Shown here one piece after another: positions 13,997 through 14,056 of a stretch of 14,056 bases of DNA; within the stretch, counting starts at the first letter, position 1, and every line of letters begins with the position of its first letter. Made by a program: the position numbers and the translations under genes. This stretch comes from JAYTXL01 sp043742955 (GTDB taxonomy: Bacteria; Verrucomicrobiota; Verrucomicrobiia; Limisphaerales; JAYTXL01). Location of the stretch: NCBI GenBank assembly GCA_043742955.1, contig JAYTXL010000138.1, positions 1 through 14,056 on the forward strand, read 5' to 3'. The notes below the pieces were generated by a model. That model worked only from the letters and a program-made list of their open reading frames with translations. It ran no database searches and was not told where the DNA came from.

Positions 13997-14056
13997 TCAC
14001 ACCGCGCCGGTGACATCGGCCAGCCGCACGCGCTCGCCGCTTTCCGCCGAGCGCGC
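13997..14056 (-). CDS. C-terminal 19 codons of a probable Gfo/Idh/MocA-family oxidoreductase (cut by window edge)
   Basis: The minus-strand frame open to the right edge ends in SAESGERVRLADV plus a short tail and TGA (13999-13997). The Ser-Ala-x-x-Gly-x-x-Val pattern followed by a short hydrophobic strand is the usual C-terminus of Gfo/Idh/MocA NAD(P)-dependent sugar oxidoreductases. The piece is too short for certainty. Its stop is 20 nt from the TIM-barrel ATG (or overlaps a GTG start), so the two genes form an operon. Confidence 0.55.
   Translation of the reverse strand, partial: ARSAESGERVRLADVTGAV

Overview
The window looks like a high-GC chromosomal segment from a member of the Verrucomicrobiota (Pedosphaera/Limisphaera-like) or at least the wider PVC group. 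The signs are a very large secreted propeller/HEAT/cytochrome c protein of the type expanded in Planctomycetes and Verrucomicrobia, tandem DUF1080 (3-keto-disaccharide hydrolase) domains, a secreted alpha/beta hydrolase, a xylose-isomerase-like TIM barrel next to a Gfo/Idh/MocA C-terminus, a small anchored HEAT-repeat protein, and intergenic inverted repeats. Almost no start codon has a clear Shine-Dalgarno sequence. The lineage call is inference from gene content, not from a marker gene.

Layout. Positions 3-2207 (+) hold the 3' part of a DUF1080 protein and a secreted esterase-like hydrolase, 3 nt apart. A convergent 260-bp gap separates them from a long (-) strand gene (2468-5047) for a membrane-bound-dehydrogenase-like protein with a C-terminal haem c domain. 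A gene-poor 535-bp stretch follows. Next is an SDR oxidoreductase/ROK sugar kinase pair with a 4-bp ATGA overlap (5583-7318, +). Then comes a small HicB/HicA-type toxin-antitoxin pair in an unusual tail-to-tail arrangement, in which one CTAG tetranucleotide supplies both stop codons (7380-7834).

Positions 7966-10711 (+) form a three-gene run: a SIS-domain sugar isomerase-like protein, formyltetrahydrofolate deformylase (purU), and a short cobalamin-independent methionine synthase-like protein (MetE C-terminal domain only). The last has a heptanucleotide tandem repeat inside its coding sequence. A UlaG-like metallo-beta-lactamase-fold hydrolase (10876-11757, +) follows, and its last residues and stop codon are written by a 71-bp inverted-repeat element. 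From about 11.73 to 13.13 kb lies a repeat island with two copies of that element, a perfect 28-bp inverted repeat and three copies of an 18-bp motif, surrounding one small HEAT-repeat gene (-). The right edge carries a sugar isomerase/epimerase-like TIM-barrel gene (-) and the last 19 codons of a probable Gfo/Idh/MocA oxidoreductase (-).

Functional theme. Several genes fit oxidation, isomerisation and phosphorylation of sugars (DUF1080, SDR, ROK kinase, SIS protein, UlaG-like lactonase, TIM barrel, Gfo/Idh/MocA). purU and the MetE-like gene connect to one-carbon metabolism. I see no CRISPR array, tRNA, rRNA, integrase or transposase gene. The features most worth checking are the convergent HicB/HicA pair, the in-gene heptamer repeat, and the repeat elements whose mismatches become G-U pairs only on the minus-strand RNA.
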